Source: Callipepla californica brunnescens (taxonomy: Eukaryota > Chordata > Aves > Galliformes > Odontophoridae). From it: a stretch of 64,000 bases of DNA. Within the stretch, counting starts at the first letter, position 1. Each line of letters begins with the position of its first letter. This document shows positions 1 to 14,860 of this stretch, one piece after another. Location: contig JALIRH010000109.1 in NCBI GenBank assembly GCA_023055505.1, positions 960,501 to 1,024,500 of the forward strand, written 5' to 3'. The translations under genes and the position numbers were made by a program. The notes beneath the pieces are model-generated. The model did not search any database. It was not told the DNA's origin and saw only the letters and a list, made by a program, of their open reading frames with translations.

Positions 1-451
1 GAGTATCTGATAAACAGATCATCCAGCTCTGATTACAGACTGCTGGTATTACTGTTGGATGGACATGATACCAACTTGTCCAAACACAAGCCAAACTTCT
101 TTCTGCTGAATGGCTACAGATGCTACTCCTGCACAGAAAGTATATTCCAACGTTGAAAAGCACTCTGGCTATTGAATTTCATGAGACAGCACAGCTGCAG
201 CAGCAGTGATCGGTGACATAATTGTGCATTTTTGTAACATATATGCATCTTATGAGGAGATAAACAGGGTTTGAAATGACAACAGGACATGGATCCAGCC
301 AATATTTGTAGCTACTGCTCACTAGTGTACATATACACTACTCTGCATTCTGTTTGCCTGGCATCTGTAAATTCTGCAACCACTGTGCAAAGGATATTGA
401 GAAAAGTATCAAGAATTTAAAAAGTAGCCATGCAAATTAAAGCATACATAC
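1..451 (-). other. PTPRN2: PTPRN2 intron, 5' part only (next downstream intron)
   Basis: This is the beginning of the intron after the 452-599 exon. It starts on the minus strand with the donor GTATGT at 451-446 and runs off the left edge of the window. The exon leaves a codon split after its first base, so the next exon should begin in phase 1. I see no further coding similarity, repeat or RNA gene in this stretch. Confidence 0.8.
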
Positions 452-599
452 ATGGTACTATAGCCCGGGAGCGATTCTTCTGGATATTTTCCTCCTGTTG
501 TGCAACAGTGGTGGCACTGGGCTCAGCCTGGTAAGCACAAAGGGCTTCCCACTCTTTCTCCAGACGATTCTTATTTTTCAGATGATCTTCCATGTAGGA
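452..599 (-). CDS. PTPRN2: PTPRN2 exon: start of the phosphatase-like domain
   Basis: This internal coding exon encodes 49 full codons plus one base. The translation runs [20 protein letters not shown], followed by CAYQAEP and a variable tail ending KNRSRAIVP. This is the N-terminal edge of the tyrosine phosphatase-like domain of the IA-2/phogrin family. [14 protein letters not shown] matches the PTPRN2 paralogue better than PTPRN, which I recall as having LRNRDRLAKEWQAL there. The acceptor is a T-rich tract ending in CAG at 602-600, and the donor is GTATGT at 451-446. The split last codon (CCA T, then the intron) would complete a tyrosine with the next exon, fitting the family's conserved Tyr-Asp-His. 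The preceding exon joins in phase 0. The catalytic loop of the domain, altered in this family so that protein phosphatase activity is low, lies outside the window. Paralogue assignment is from remembered family sequences, not a search. Confidence 0.95.
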
Positions 600-2471
600 C
601 TGGAAGTAAAAGAATACTGTATTAAGCACTGGCTTATCTGGTCTCAAAGCTATTTTAAAGGATGTATCTCAGCACGGAAAGCAGAATGGGAAGACATAAG
701 GCAATGATTCAGAGTGTCTTCAAACAAGAACTTGCTCAGAATTGGTTTCTGTTGAAAGCTCAGAAACTGCCTTTACTCTAAAGTGAGAGGAGAATGGTCA
801 GGAGTGAAAAATGAGAGAGCAGGAATCCTGAGCTTTGGGACACAACACACTTGGTCTGACTGTTAATTCACTTATTGAAGTGACTTTACTTCAAGCTCCT
901 TTGCGCTACACAAAACCAGACCATTAACATGAACCAGCACTAGATGAGAAGAAATGCCTGAAACCTCCAGGCATGGAGTGTGGGGAGCAAGATATTTCCT
1001 CTTCAGTGCCTAGAAAATGTAAGCACAACTGCTCATTTCATTGGGCAACAGATGAGGAATAAGAGCCCACTGATAAAAAAGACTTGCTACTACAACACTT
1101 CCAGTCAAACTGAAGGCTTTCAAAACTAATGCTCAAGCACATATGCAAACTCAAATAATCACCAATATGGTTGCTGAGAACTTAAAAACTGCCATACTTA
1201 AGTGCTAGGTCACAAGGAGCTCATACTGCACATGGACAGGGGCAGAGTGAGCCCTGCACTGAGGAGGTGGTGTTAATGAATACATACTGTTAAGGATTGT
1301 GGGCAATTTCAGTAAAAGCAACAGTGTTTTGGGGAATCACCTTCAAAGAAAATGCAAGTGCTATCCCAGGAATGATGGCGCATCAGAGTATACTGGTGCA
1401 GATCTTAAGTCTTTGAGGATCTCACAAGACCAGAGGTTCTGTACAGCACTGGACCGGGAATTTGCATCCACGGGTTTTCCAAAGGTGAAGTAAGAACCTC
1501 CTCCTTCACCCCATGGTCCTGAAAATTGTTCCAAATAGGTGAGGGGAAGACAGTAGGAAGGTGGAAGATTTGTGAAGAACATCTCCCCTCTGCAGCGATG
1601 AAATAAAGAAAGCTATCACCTGGTACTGCAGGTCTATTTACGCATCCAAATTACCTCTCAGGGCAACAGAGTAACTGCACAGTACACCTAGCTTGTATCT
1701 GTAAATTAAACTCCTCAATACCCTTCCAAGGTTGGTTGGCATCACCCCGAGGGGCTCCTGCTGGATCATGCCCTGCTGCAGTCCCACTAACCCCTGCCTG
1801 GGAAACGTTCTTGTAAAAAATTCCCCCTAAAGTATAAAAAGCAATTTAACTGCTTGATTTTCTTTTTCCATACAGCACCTCTGTTGGACTGAGGAGTCTT
1901 CAAATGTGCTTTAATGAAGGGCTGTCCTGCCCTCTCAGCAGGCTCAACAGAAGGTGCAAAAAGCTCCAAGCCCATCTTCTGCCAAACTGGGCACTGCTAA
2001 AGCTGCCGCTCACCGCACTCCCCACCGAAGAGAGCATGGGAACAATTTTACAGTTACAAAATTGCTTCCGACACACAGCTATGTCTCTGTGCAAGGCTTG
2101 CTGCATGTGTGTGTCTTTACACGAGATTTATAAATCATGCCTGTTACTGAAAAGCAATTCGAGAAGTGATACTTCCAGAAACACTAGCTGAAGGTTCCTT
2201 TAAGGAAGCATACTGTGCTAAAAGAAAGGCTTCTAAAGGAGGCAGAAAATAGTGGTGGCCTAGATACAATCAAAACACCCACTGCGTGATTGCTTTCTTG
2301 TGAAAATGAGGGTAAAAGCATGGCAGGGGATGGGGCCTTCTCCTGCAGGACTGGGGAGCTGAGGGCATGAGCAGCTCCATGAGGGGAGCGGGGCAATGTG
2401 GGCAGACCCGGCCCCAGGTTGCTGGGAGGGAATCACTCATCCCCTGGCAGTTTGCTTGTCAAAGAATCCAT

Positions 2472-2740
2472 CACAGAATCACTAGGGTTGGAAAAGACCT
2501 CTAAGATCATAAAGTCCAGCTAACAGCCCATCCTCCCCACCCCTACCATGACCACATGTCCAGCAGTGCCACATCTCTGTGGTTCTTGAGCACCTCCAGG
2601 GATGGTGACTCCACCACCTCCCTGTGTAGGCTGCTGTAATACTTCATCACTCCTTCTGAAAAGAAATTTTTACTAATACCAAACCAGAACATCCCCCAGA
2701 GCAACTTAAAGCCACTCCCTCTTGACCTGACACTAGTTAC
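2472..2740 (-). mobile_element. CR1 LINE 3' fragment, minus strand
   Basis: The plus strand begins with the reverse complement of the CR1 3' end (CACAGAATCACTAGGGTTGG). It continues through sequence whose minus-strand translation includes REVVESPSLEVLKNHRDVA, the C-terminal end of the CR1 ORF2 protein. This is a 5'-truncated, long-dead copy of about 270 bp in the same orientation as PTPRN2. Edges are approximate. Confidence 0.85.
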
Positions 2741-5700
2741 TGTCACTAGTTATGGCTAACTGTCCTTGCTAAAAGGCTGCTGCTGGGCAAAGGGGAAGAT
2801 CCCATTCTTTTCTCCCTGTACATCCATGCCTGGACCTGGACACTTGAGTACACCAGAAGAAGATCATCTCTCCTATGCAAAAAACAGTTGGTATATAAGA
2901 ACTGTAGGGAGGCAAAGGGGGGAAAAAAAACCTGACATCTGTCAGAAGCAGTGAGGCAGGCCTTGTGCTTGAGGAGAGCAGTTCTGAACACAGCAGGCAG
3001 AGCTCAGGAAGGCAAGGGGCAGCTGCCAGCTCCTTCCCTTTTTGAGCTACAGTTTTGTAATCTGTTTCACTTTGACATGCCCGTCAACTCAGACTTCAGG
3101 AACACTTTATGCAGATACTTGGGTCTGCCAACACTGAACCTCCTCAAAATACCATGAGATCCATGGAGGGAAGAGTTCATGAATGCCTGATTCCTGTGGC
3201 AGGGCTGCACAGAGGACAAAGCTTCTTGCTGGCTCTGACTTGTCTATATGACAACCTCAAAGATTAAGCTTTATAAAGAAAGTTAAAAATACATTTTAAA
3301 TTGTTAAATATGACATGGCTAAGGTATTTTGATTGCTTTCAGCGGATATGAAACTTTAAACAACTCATCTCTCCTCTAAAAGAAATATTTTCTACATTTA
3401 CCTTTGTTTTTCAAGGAATTTTGAGTATAAAAAATGAATGTGCAAGTGAAAACACCAAAACCTTCACTTTCACCAGAATCACTTTCCATGTAGTCTCAGT
3501 GCCTGCATCACAGAGATGAGATTCACAGGGCACTTCTGCCAGATCTTGAAAAGGCATTGGACTATACAAACAGACCTCTGGAAGGCTCAGCCCAGTATGA
3601 ACACCTGCTTTGTGCATATGTTTAAATAGTGGCTGAGAAAGAAGCCTGCTTTAAAACATTCAGAAGTCAGACAATTCCCTCAGAGTTAGGCAATCTTTCA
3701 TTTACAGTCCTTCAGAGCCCCTACTCTCATCCCCATTTTGCTAAACAGAAGCTTAGTGATTTTGAAATGTTCTCATGGGAGCTGCTAGATGTACATTAAA
3801 TTGAGTGGAACTTCTGATATTTTAGAGATTGTATGTCTACTCAGATCCACTCCTTAATTAGGATGTTTTCATGAGTTCCTCTGCAGCGTTTGCCTGGTAC
3901 AAAAGAAATTCATTACCAACACGTCAAACACGGACATAATTTTCCCTGTCCCACAGCAGCAAGCAAAACAAATAGAGGTTGTCATCACAGCTACTGCAGT
4001 ACTCCTCAGAGCCTGCTGAAAAAGGCAGGGGTCTGGTCTCACTAAGATGCCTGCAGCAAGACATGCCCCGTAACCCTAAGTACATGGTATTTTTTAAGTA
4101 TCTTTCTCAACCACCTTGCCTGACACAACTTAATTTTCATTAAGTCTTAATTTTCCTTCCACAAGGCCTCACTGGCAAGTGGTAGCCTAGTTTGCACTTC
4201 CTTTTCTATGCACAGATTAGGTACTCTTCCTACCAAACATTTCCTGAGGATAACGAGGATGCAAAGTCACCCCTCCCTCAACAGTGTACATGGAAAAGGG
4301 GACAGGCACAAACAGCTATCACTATTGTGTGAGATGTACCAGTCGTAAGGGAAAAGACTGGCCTTCAGCCAGAGGATGAAAAAAACATCCCAGGGACAGT
4401 GAATCTCTGGCCAAGAGAACCTGTGCCAGTGGCAAATGCCAAGACAGACTCACATGCCTGAACACGGGCACAAAGAGTACGACAGCCTGGCTCAGATTTG
4501 GTAAAATTCCCTGTGTGCTTGGTTTATTCTACAGAATGGTGTCACACCACTTTGTTTTCCTTCACTTTTTTCTTTACACAAGAAGTGGCATCCAATACAT
4601 GCTCTGCTGCTAAATTAAGGTTAACAAACATCACAGTTTTTTGGTTTTTTTTTTTTAATTGTTCAATCTCCAAACACTTTCTTTAGAAACACTCTGGTTT
4701 GCATCTGACAAGCTATTCCTCTTAAAAATGCCTGTTTTATTAGCTGATGTTCAGCTATTACGAAAAGCAATTATTTTTGACAACATACTCCAATACGGTA
4801 CTTGATTAGGCTCTCTTCCCCTGGCTGAGGATGTCTCCTTTAATGAAAAGATGGGCAGCTCTTAAATTGACAGACCTGACAGCTCTAATTCAATCTCAGA
4901 TGTCAGCTGAAGGAGTGGATGGGACATCATCTTAATCCTTGTGAACAGTGACCACTGCAACCCACACCCCTCAACTAACAATGTGAGAACCAATGCTCTC
5001 AGACCTCTGCTGCTTCTTCCAAATGTACAGAGTGGAAATCGAAGTAGGAACCAGATGTAACAGCATCTCAGCTGTTGTTGCTCTGTGCCTCCCTTCTTTG
5101 AGTAACAGGATCACGGGTGAACACAGCATTGCTGCCAGGTACATAATGTAGCATTTCTCCAACAAAGAAAAATACTTCTACATCATAAATCCCAATAGCT
5201 CTGGGATAATTCTCACGCTCAGCCTCTGCTCTCCGTCCTGCATTCTCCCTGGACTCTATTAAAAAGTGAGCTGCCCAAATTGTTCCACATGCCCCTGGGG
5301 TGCACAACTCCCAAAGGGAATCAGTTCCTCCAACACAGCCATCCTTACCAAACTGCCAACTCCTCCGCCCTCAGTGCCCCAGAATGGCACAGCACATTCT
5401 GCAGCCTCCAAAGAAATCAAACCCTTCTACAGTCCTGGTTAGTCCTGCATTGCTGCACGGAGGTGCTGGAGTAGAAAAGGTGATGGGCCATGGTGCCTTT
5501 CTGTCTCCTCAGAAGGGATTTGGATAGGAGAAAATCGGACTTAGCTGTTATATAGTAACTGCAAATGTGCACTAACCACTAAAAAACCATACTGGAAACC
5601 ATTCATTTTACTATTCTCACTGACTGACATATGTAAAGGGTTTATTTTTTTCTTTTTTGGCTTTGATTCTTTCCTGTAGGCTAAATTGCTCCCAGCATCT

Positions 5701-8700
5701 TTGTTATTCTACTTTGCTTTCTTCAGTGCATATTTCAGTCACTGTATGTATTCACTACACATAAAGCGTATTATATTTTTCCATTTAAAATCCATTTACT
5801 TTCAGTGTAGCATGTGTTTCTCTTCTTCCTTTTTCTGGCTCAGTATTTTATCACTAGTGGCTTCAGAGTAACTTTCTCCTTTCCATTCATATCACTCACT
5901 GTGCTACCAAAGTTAGAGAGCCCTACCTGATCACTCACCTCCAGGCTTACAAATAATGCCTTGTTTCCCCTACCTCAAACAGAATTTTTTCAAGCTGCAT
6001 TTAGATGTCTGTATCTAAAGAAGTCCAAGCCACAGTTCATTATTATTCCTCAAAACACAAGCATTTCTGGACTACACATTCTACTTGTGGAAATGCTCAA
6101 GTATTTCCAATAAGGAAGAGTGGTCCTCATCCAAAAGGGCTTTTTCATAGCGCTACCAATACTATGGCTTTCCCATTAAGGACTTAATTTACTACTCACT
6201 GTCACCAATTCATTTATTTCAGCACTATTCTGCTCACAAAAAAAATCCTTCTTCTATATACCTTCCTCTTCTGTGCATTTCAGTGTCTTCACTGTGCTGG
6301 TCCATGAATTAATAGATCTATGCAAAATATACACCTCTCCACTTAGGGCTCTTTCCTTGAAAGATAATTTCACTCAATTTGTAGTACATGTTTTCAGGTC
6401 TATGCTTTCCAAGCTTCTGTCTCACTGCTCTATCATCAATTCTGTGCAGCACCTTGCAGTGTGATACCACTTGTGAAAGTCATTAAGTCACTCCCATCCC
6501 CTTCCAGATCACTGTTTAAAAAGGTAAATACAACTTTAACTACTACTAATTCTGGTACACTGCCAAACACTACCATGCAGCATTTAATTATTACTCTTTG
6601 TGCATCATCCTTTAGCCACATTTCAGTCCACATAATTGTCTTCTTAAAAAACTGACATTAATTTTTCAATTAACTATTCATGAGACATTTTCAAGGCTTT
6701 ATTAAAATGTGGATATATTACATCTGTTGTTTTCACTTCATTTCACTTGGATTTGTAATTTTAGTTAAATAAAAAGCAATCAAGTTTGTCCAGGCAAGAT
6801 TTACTCTTTATAAAATTATGCACATTCTTACTCATTGTGCAGTTATTCAATGGAAAGGATGGAGGAGATTAGCAAACAAAGGAAAGACTCCAGTCTTCCC
6901 CATCATCTTAAATGAGACCCTCATACTTATCTTCCTTTTGTGCCCTTGAAAAATCTCTCCCTAGATAATCAGCAATTTCTTTTTTAATATGTGTTCCATT
7001 ATTTTCAAGAGCTGAAGTCTGGACTCACATAATAGCAAAGAAAACGAGCATTTTTCTTCTCCTCTTTCCTTCTCCCCATTCCTCCTTTTAAAATTTATGA
7101 TTACACTATTCTTCCATCCTCATGCACCCCACACTTGTCCAGTACAGCTCAAGTAAAGATGGGTCACTATTAGAATTCTAAAAGAACAATACTCAGACCA
7201 CACAAATATTTCTTCACATTTTATAAGCATCTCTTACATCTCCATACAGTTTCATACTAGCACTGAAGTTACTTTGAGCTCTTCCCTGAATACAGAAGGC
7301 CTGTCTTCCTTTCTGAGCTGCTGAGATGATCTTGCAGAGCCTGGAGGCTGCAAGCTCAGCACGTGCTTCCACAAAGAATGGTCTCAGTGGTGACCCATGT
7401 AGAAGAAAGCATGGAAAAAGAGCCAAACCATATCCATATCTTTCTTACCTTTCCTCCTCAGCAAACCAGATCTTAAAGACAGGATGCACTATCTTAATCA
7501 ATTTAGTTCCTGAAATCAACTAATACACTAAGAAAATCCCAGTTTTTTCCAGTAGTTACACTTCTGCTGAAACAACACAGATGTTCTCAGTGTGCTAATC
7601 CAACCAACCAGTAATAATGTAGAGCCTATACCTGCTCACAAATCTTTGGCAAATCCATTCTTCAGTGTTAACCGTAGAAAACTGTGATGTTATTGGGCTA
7701 CTTTAGTCACAATATATGTATGAACGACATGAAATCAAAATTATGTTGTGGCAACTAATTTTCACTATCTCACAAAACTTGTATCTGACATAAATTTCAA
7801 TACATTAACAACTGGCTATAAATCCTTACCTACTGTCAAACCTGAGGAACATTCTGCAGCCAGTTATGCCAAAGAAAACACTTTGATTTCAGCAAGGAGG
7901 ATTTTACCATCATCAGACTTTTCACTATGGAGGTCCTTTTTCTCTTCTCATTTGTCCCACACTACCCTGGATCTCCCAGTGTTATCACTGAGAATGAGCT
8001 AAGGTAACCACCGGAAACAAAAAGCTGAGGGCGTGCATTCTGTCTATACAAAAAACACTGTGAAATTATTTTACCTTCTTGGTGTTGGAGCCATGTTACT
8101 GTAGTAATGTGTTTTGACCTAAAGTTTTCTTCTATTTCTCAGTATCTAAATACAACAAGGAAAAGGGTAGTTTTGAAGTCTTTTTAAATAAATACTGAAA
8201 ACTACTCTGAAGCTTTCCTAGTATTTTGGCATTAAAAAAACTATTACTACAATATATACTATCGTAGATAACGAAGGAAAGACAACAACAAGAATAAAAA
8301 ACAAACAAAAAGAAGGAAGGTAATTCTCTGAGAAAGCAACTACTCAGTCCAGTTGACAATAATTTCTCAAGAATGATTCAAATCAGATGCATTATCAGAA
8401 AATTAACAACCTTCAGTGGCGATGTCAGCCAACACTAAAAAATAATATTCCATAGTTTCAGTAACAATTTAGAAGTAACGATTATTGTAAACTATAAACA
8501 CAAAGCCCAATCCTGCTTCAGGCATGCCTTCTAAACTAATCCAAAGCATCTGTCCTTGAGCTTCTAGAGGAACTTCATCCTTGCGTGAGCAGTGTATGAC
8601 ATTATCTGCCTAATGACTACTGTGCGACTTTTGAGAGAATTACTGTAATTCACAAGAACATCAAATGGCAACTTATGTTCTGTTTACCTCAATTAATATA

Positions 8701-9839
8701 CCCTTGATGTAGCAGATATTATTGCCTCCCCTTCTCTTAACGGTCTGATAAGAAGAGTTTTGTAACTTGTAAAAGGATTACTTCAATCCAATCAGCAGGT
8801 GCTGGGATCAGTGTGTGTCAGACAAACACTTGCTAATCCCTTTTCTTACAGCTCCCAGCTGCCAAAGGTGCTCAAAGAAATCCCAGCGAAACGTCTGGAT
8901 ACAACCTGATGTGGACTGATGCAAGTTTTCGCTCCGGAAAAAATCTTGGAAAATATATGTGATGCTAAATATTACCCAAGTTGGAAATTACGGAGGCAGA
9001 TGTGCTTCTGAAAGGAAACACAACTCAGAAATTAAACATTAAAAAAATGGAATGCTCAATTATGGAATATTTACTCTACCAAGCTCTCACTAAATATAGC
9101 AGAAGGTGAAGAAATTCACCCCACAAAGAAACCCTTGTCAAGGACTATCAGCTACTTAATGGTGTCTTCTGGGTCTTAAAATACAACCACCTCCATCTCT
9201 TCCTCCTTATGCTCTTTCTTGAAATCTAAATTACGCCCATGAAGTTTCACTGCTGCAATTATTTTGCTTTAAATAAACCTCAACAAAAAGGAGAAGTTGA
9301 TTACCATAAAAGGAATATAATCTGCTCCCTTACAATCCCTGTATTTCTATAGCTCCTTCTGTCCATCGATCTTCTATAGGAGAAGCAAGTATCATTGACA
9401 TAGCTCAGATGGGAAGAAGAAAGGACAGAAAAACTGAACAGAATTTCCCAGGGTTGTCATCCTAAATCGGGGTCACAGAATAGGCTCCTAACACAGCTAC
9501 TAAACAGGAAAATTCAGAATTCAGGCTCCTTGACCACTGCTTTTTTCCTTTTCTCATGACCATCCTCATAGAATGAGCTGAACGTCGTTTAGCCTTCATG
9601 AATATCTGGTAACATCTGGGTAACTAGAATATACCAAACACCCTAATTTCAATGGAATTGCCACAGGTTTTGGTTTGGATTTTTTGTTTAGAAGAACAGG
9701 GTTTAAGCGGTTGATAAATACAGGTATTCCATTTATCCAAGTTAGCTTCTGTTTGTACAAGATATGCCAAACTAAATAATAAAATGTAAAAGATGAATCA
9801 ACCAAAATCAGTTTCCAGTCCTGCACATCTTAGAGTAGA

Positions 9840-9842
<3 letters not shown>

Positions 9843-9883
<41 letters not shown>
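9843..9883. repeat. (CA)n microsatellite, about 20 units
   Basis: An uninterrupted CA dinucleotide run of about 41 bp lies in the 23-kb PTPRN2 intron. Pure runs of this length are usually polymorphic. In the transcript sense it is a GU repeat. Confidence 0.98.
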
Positions 9884-9885
<2 letters not shown>

Positions 9886-12800
9886 AGACAATAGTTAATA
9901 GCATTTAAATAAAAGAAAAATGTTATGTCAACAAATTAGGGGATCAAGCCTTAGCCAGATACTGCTGTTCAACAGCATGTGATGTGCTGTGACACTTCTT
10001 AAAAACAAAAATGAATTCAGAACACCTAAACTTCTCCGCTAAAGGCAACTCCTTACTGTAGGAACTGACAATGAGGACAGTGTTACCTGAATTCTCCAAG
10101 CAAGACACCTTGGGAAGGGCTTTTTCCCTTTTTACTTTCACACGGTACTCAGCTGAACAAAAAGTAGAACAACTTCCAGAAAGTAAAAATAAAAAACAAG
10201 TCCTTGAATACTTTGCAACAAACACTGGATGTCCAATTCCATTCCCACTGGACATTCTCATTTTCTTCTTACACATAAAATCTCTTTTTCACAACACCTC
10301 CTTCTCATTACATCTTTTTTTTTTTTTGATGTACTAATGGTTTGAACATCATACCACAATCCAAGGCATAGCTGTGATTTATTTGTATGTCTGCTAATGA
10401 TATTGTATACCTAAAATGAAAATTTTTTAAATAGATCACTTCATCCTAATTACCTAGCTGAAAACACAAAGCCTAACTCCCTGTGTTCTTCCTCTCCAAC
10501 CTCTGCTAACTCAATTAAGCATCTAAATTTGGGTTCTCAGTTGGATACTGTATTTGCAATTTTAGATTTTAATGAATTAAAGTCTGTGTCTCTTTTTAGA
10601 GCACTAGTACAGTCACCTTCATTTACTATATATAAAAATCACCAAGAGGTAAACAGAGAATTCTGAAAATGTCATGTTTAAGAATAATATACTCTTCGAG
10701 TGTGGACAAGTTCTTCAAAGATAATGAGATGAGGAAAACGCACGTAATCACAACCAAGTACACTGAAGTGATATAACACATGATACATTTTCGGACAGTT
10801 GGGCAAAGCATGCTCTGCCAGATGGTGGCCACTTTGAAAGTAAAAAGGAAAATATAATTTCTAAACATCCCTGCTGGAGTAAGGGGATAAACAGCAATAT
10901 ACAACTCTTATGAAGTGTATAATTAGAAGTCAAACGGTGTTGCTCCAGGACCAAAACATGACTCATAAAAGAATACCCTCCTACTTTTCTGAGAATTTTT
11001 TGGGGAAAAAAAAAAAGAGTTTGTACACACAAACATGTGCAGACATCTGTATCTGTACTGTACTCAAAATTGAGAATCTTCAGCATGAGATCTAAGCAGT
11101 CTTGCAATCCACGCTAAATCCACAACCTGCAGACTATGTGTAAGCACAAGTGAACATACGGTCACCTGTGAGAAAAAGCAGGGTGAGAACACTGAGCAAT
11201 CAGCATTTTCCTTCGAAAACTCATGTAACAGCCAGAACCAGGAAACTTCACACCACACAAACGGTCAAATCTTAGCACTCAAGATCATTTTGAAACTCTT
11301 AACAGGACCACAGAACAATGCTGGACATGAAAAACATGTAGCTGGTATCTACTCAGCTCCCAAACAGACAGAAAATGTCAGATGTTAAGGTTACCTTTAA
11401 GCTATGTTCCACATGATTTTCAGTTGAAGTTGGCTCAACTCAATGACTCTCAAATATTTTTCTCACAAAAGGATTCAGGAAAGGTTGTGAAGTGGTGGTA
11501 GAAAAGCTTTAGATGGAAACTGAAGAAATCTAACCTACTCTTTGGACTCCTGGTTTTGTATGGAAGTATATGAGTAGGTAACAGAAAATTTCAAGTAAAA
11601 GATTATGACGATAATAAGAAAGGAAATGCATTGTGTAAGAGGACAGAACAAGAAATCCAGAAGAGACCACAGAGATAAACAGAGAAGTAAAAGGATGAAA
11701 GACACTGTACTGCTAAAAAAGAAAAGTGGAAAACCAAAGCAAACCAAAAACCACAGTAAATGAAGAAAATGCTATGGAAAAAAGCATAACCATAACTCTG
11801 AACCGAGCACTGTGCCTTTCCTCAGAATACTTTGCATGCTGAACCAATGAGAAAACACTGAAAAAGTGACAGTAGTGGTTTTGTGTAGATGGCTCAAGTT
11901 CTTCTTATTGCTAACCAGAAGAAGGAAGCAAAATAAAGAGCCTGACAACTGATGTATGCATACGTGCGTGCAAGGACTAAGATCTAATAGTCTTGAAACA
12001 TATTCCTGAAGTGCATTTCCTCTCAATTCAGAAGAGAACCAGAAACAAGTAGATGGCATCCTTTCCTATCACAGGGACAACTATAACCACATACTGCACA
12101 TCATGAGCTTGTTTTTCATAAGCTTTCCAATGTGTACTTAATATCTTTCAATCATCTCTCCAAATATGGAATAGTTTGCTGTTACATAATGAGGCCAAAA
12201 CTAAACTCACAGAAAAAAATACGACAAACACGGGTGCAGAACTCCCAAATTTTTTCACATCACGATTTCACGTTCTTAAAATAGACTACTGAGGGAGAAA
12301 AAAAGGCAAAAAATACTACCCTTTAACATGATCCCCCATTTCTTAGAGCCAATAGGATTAGCTGTGAGTGCAGAGCACCGAACACCAGAGAATGGAAGTC
12401 TACTTCTGGTTCTGCTTCTGACCTTAAGGTTAGTCTTAGCCATGACAGTTCCTTATCTGAGCCTGCACTTCCTGGGGTAGAGACAGGATAATGACACTGA
12501 CCTTTAAAAAGAGCTTTGAACCTACTGATCAAAAGTGCTGTGTAAGAGTCAGCTTATTATTATGTTGGTTCCTGAAGTTAATTGAAAAGCTCCCAGTGAC
12601 TTTAATAAACATTTCTCCTACCAGGCTCCCAAGTACCTCCCGAAGGACAAAGTATCCCAAAATTCAGCATATACACATATGGTGAGTCAATGGTTGGTGT
12701 ATATTACATCACATTAGGCACTGTCAGCATCTGCAATGTGTGCCAATAGCAACTAGGCAAAATTAAGCAGTAAAATTTGTTATGCTTTCAGTCAAACTGG

Positions 12801-12890
12801 TCTAATGCAGAGTTACCAAGAGGTAAAAGGAAACCATGAGGACACAAGACTACAGCCATTTCACAGGCAGGCAGCATGCATGGTCAGCTG

Positions 12891-12912
12891 AGCAGCAGCA
12901 GCAGCAGCAGCA
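12891..12912. repeat. (AGC)7 trinucleotide repeat
   Basis: About seven perfect AGC units lie in the intron, reading as GCU in the transcript. It is short and probably neutral. Confidence 0.95.
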
Positions 12913-14399
12913 CAACCTTCATGCCACCATTAGCACTGCCAGGGATTTTGTATTCCTGCTGCAGCATGACAGCTAATCAGCCCACTTCTGGGTACCTTCC
13001 TACCAAAGGAAAGCAGTAGATGAATACTTGCATCAGAAACATTCCAGCATTTAGAAAGGTTTTGATTTGGGACTTGGAAATAATTTCATCCTTGACAAAT
13101 TTTGCCTCAACTACAGCTTACCACACTGGCCGTGGTCTGCATGGTTTGATATGGTTTTTACAGATGGAGAAGAAACTGTCATACCCTTGACCTAACACAT
13201 AATTATAATATATATAGAACACACTCTTATAATGAAAGTGCTTCTTCAGGCACTAGTATTGCATGCTGTTTAAGAACTGCCATGTTTAAGCTAAATACGC
13301 TTTGATTCTGCCTGATGAATGAAGACTATGGCACTTTCTGCCACAGTATCACTGCAGGACCGTTGCAAAAGAAGATTTGTAGGACTACAGATACTAAATT
13401 TGCTCTTTAACCATTAATTTTTGGACTGAACTCACAGAAATTCCCACCTTCTGCACAGAGCAGCATCCTGGCAGTGCAGGAACATGGGGTCGTTTATTTG
13501 GTGTTGTTTTGATGGTATCTTAATACAACGTCCACCTACTCACATATATGTCTTAATCAAAGCATTTAAGTGATCTCTACCCATTCTGCTGTTTAGATTT
13601 GTCACTGGCAAAGGCATGTGACATCTCTTACGTGAGTTTTTGTCTATAATGAGATGCAAGCAAATTAATAGCGTTGTTTAACTTACATCTCCTCCAGTAT
13701 TTATGTGCCGGAGACCAGTGCAAATTAAATTTCATAAATTATCACTCCTTTGCTTTTCACTATTTATGTCACTGTATGTTTGCAATTTCCTCATCCCGAG
13801 CAATGACAACAACCTTGTCAGCTTCAATTGTACGTTCCTGTACGAGATGATAATTGCAAAGATTTCACTGAAAAGTTTAAATTTTAAAATGTCAACCAGT
13901 TTTCATTAACATTTGAAAGATGTGCGTATTATACCTCTGCCTACAAATATTTATCTACTTGCTGCTGTGCATGGTACTTATATGTAAGCATACAGGGAGG
14001 GGTTGAGCTGCTGAATCCTCGTCTTAAGGTACGGCACTGGTAAAAATAAAACCTGGAAACATACCATCACCTGGAGGATTAAGAAGGCCTCTCTAAAGGA
14101 GCTAACTTAGGTACAGGACATAATTAAAGCCTTTTTTTTTTTTCATCGCATAAAAATATCGGGAAGATCTGGGGCCCAATCCTGACGCAGCTCCCACCTG
14201 CTAATCAGCAGCATGCAGATGCAGCCTCGGGCACAATTTCACTTCTCAGATGCTGTGCTGCAGTGTTTTTTCCATTGTTATCTCAGCCGACATTTTTACT
14301 TTTGTCCAACAGATACTGTACCACCGCTCTACTACGCATTCCAGGAATACGAACACAGCAAGCAGCTCGGCATCAGCTCACACATCAACAGCCCTCACA

Positions 14400-14860
14400 C
14401 CCATAAAATATTCATTCATTTAAAAAATATTTGCACCCCGCTGTCAAACTTAGACAAATTCATACTGAGCCTCAGAAAATAGCTGTTTTAATGGTAAATG
14501 ATATTCCAGAAACCTCTTTCAGGCTAAACACTCTCGTCAAAATTATTTTAATAAGAAAGATTAACAATTTCAACATTAGCTGCTAATCCCCTTTCATTTG
14601 AAACTGTGCTGATAAAATTCTTTGCTTGTCATTCAAATAGTAAGTAATAATTATAGATTTGGGGCCTCCATCTCGTGCTTCATTAATAGTAAATTGCATG
14701 GAAGTCTGCAGCATAAAGTCAGCTTTGATACATCTCAAAATGCAATTTCCATAGTTTTCCTTAGCTATGTACAATTAATTACAGAGTTAATAAGGGGAAT
14801 ATGTTAATGAAAGGGAAATTATTCACTCAGACCACCTGGTCTTACCGAATTTCTTTAATA
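14400..14860. other. AT-rich block resembling a conserved non-coding element
   Basis: This intron block is dense in TAAT/ATTA homeodomain-type cores, including TTAATAGTAA and CAATTAATTA near 14684-14783, and has no repeat signature or long open frame. Its composition resembles developmental enhancers conserved among vertebrates. That is an impression from composition and motif density only. No alignment was possible, and the edges are arbitrary. Confidence 0.25.
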
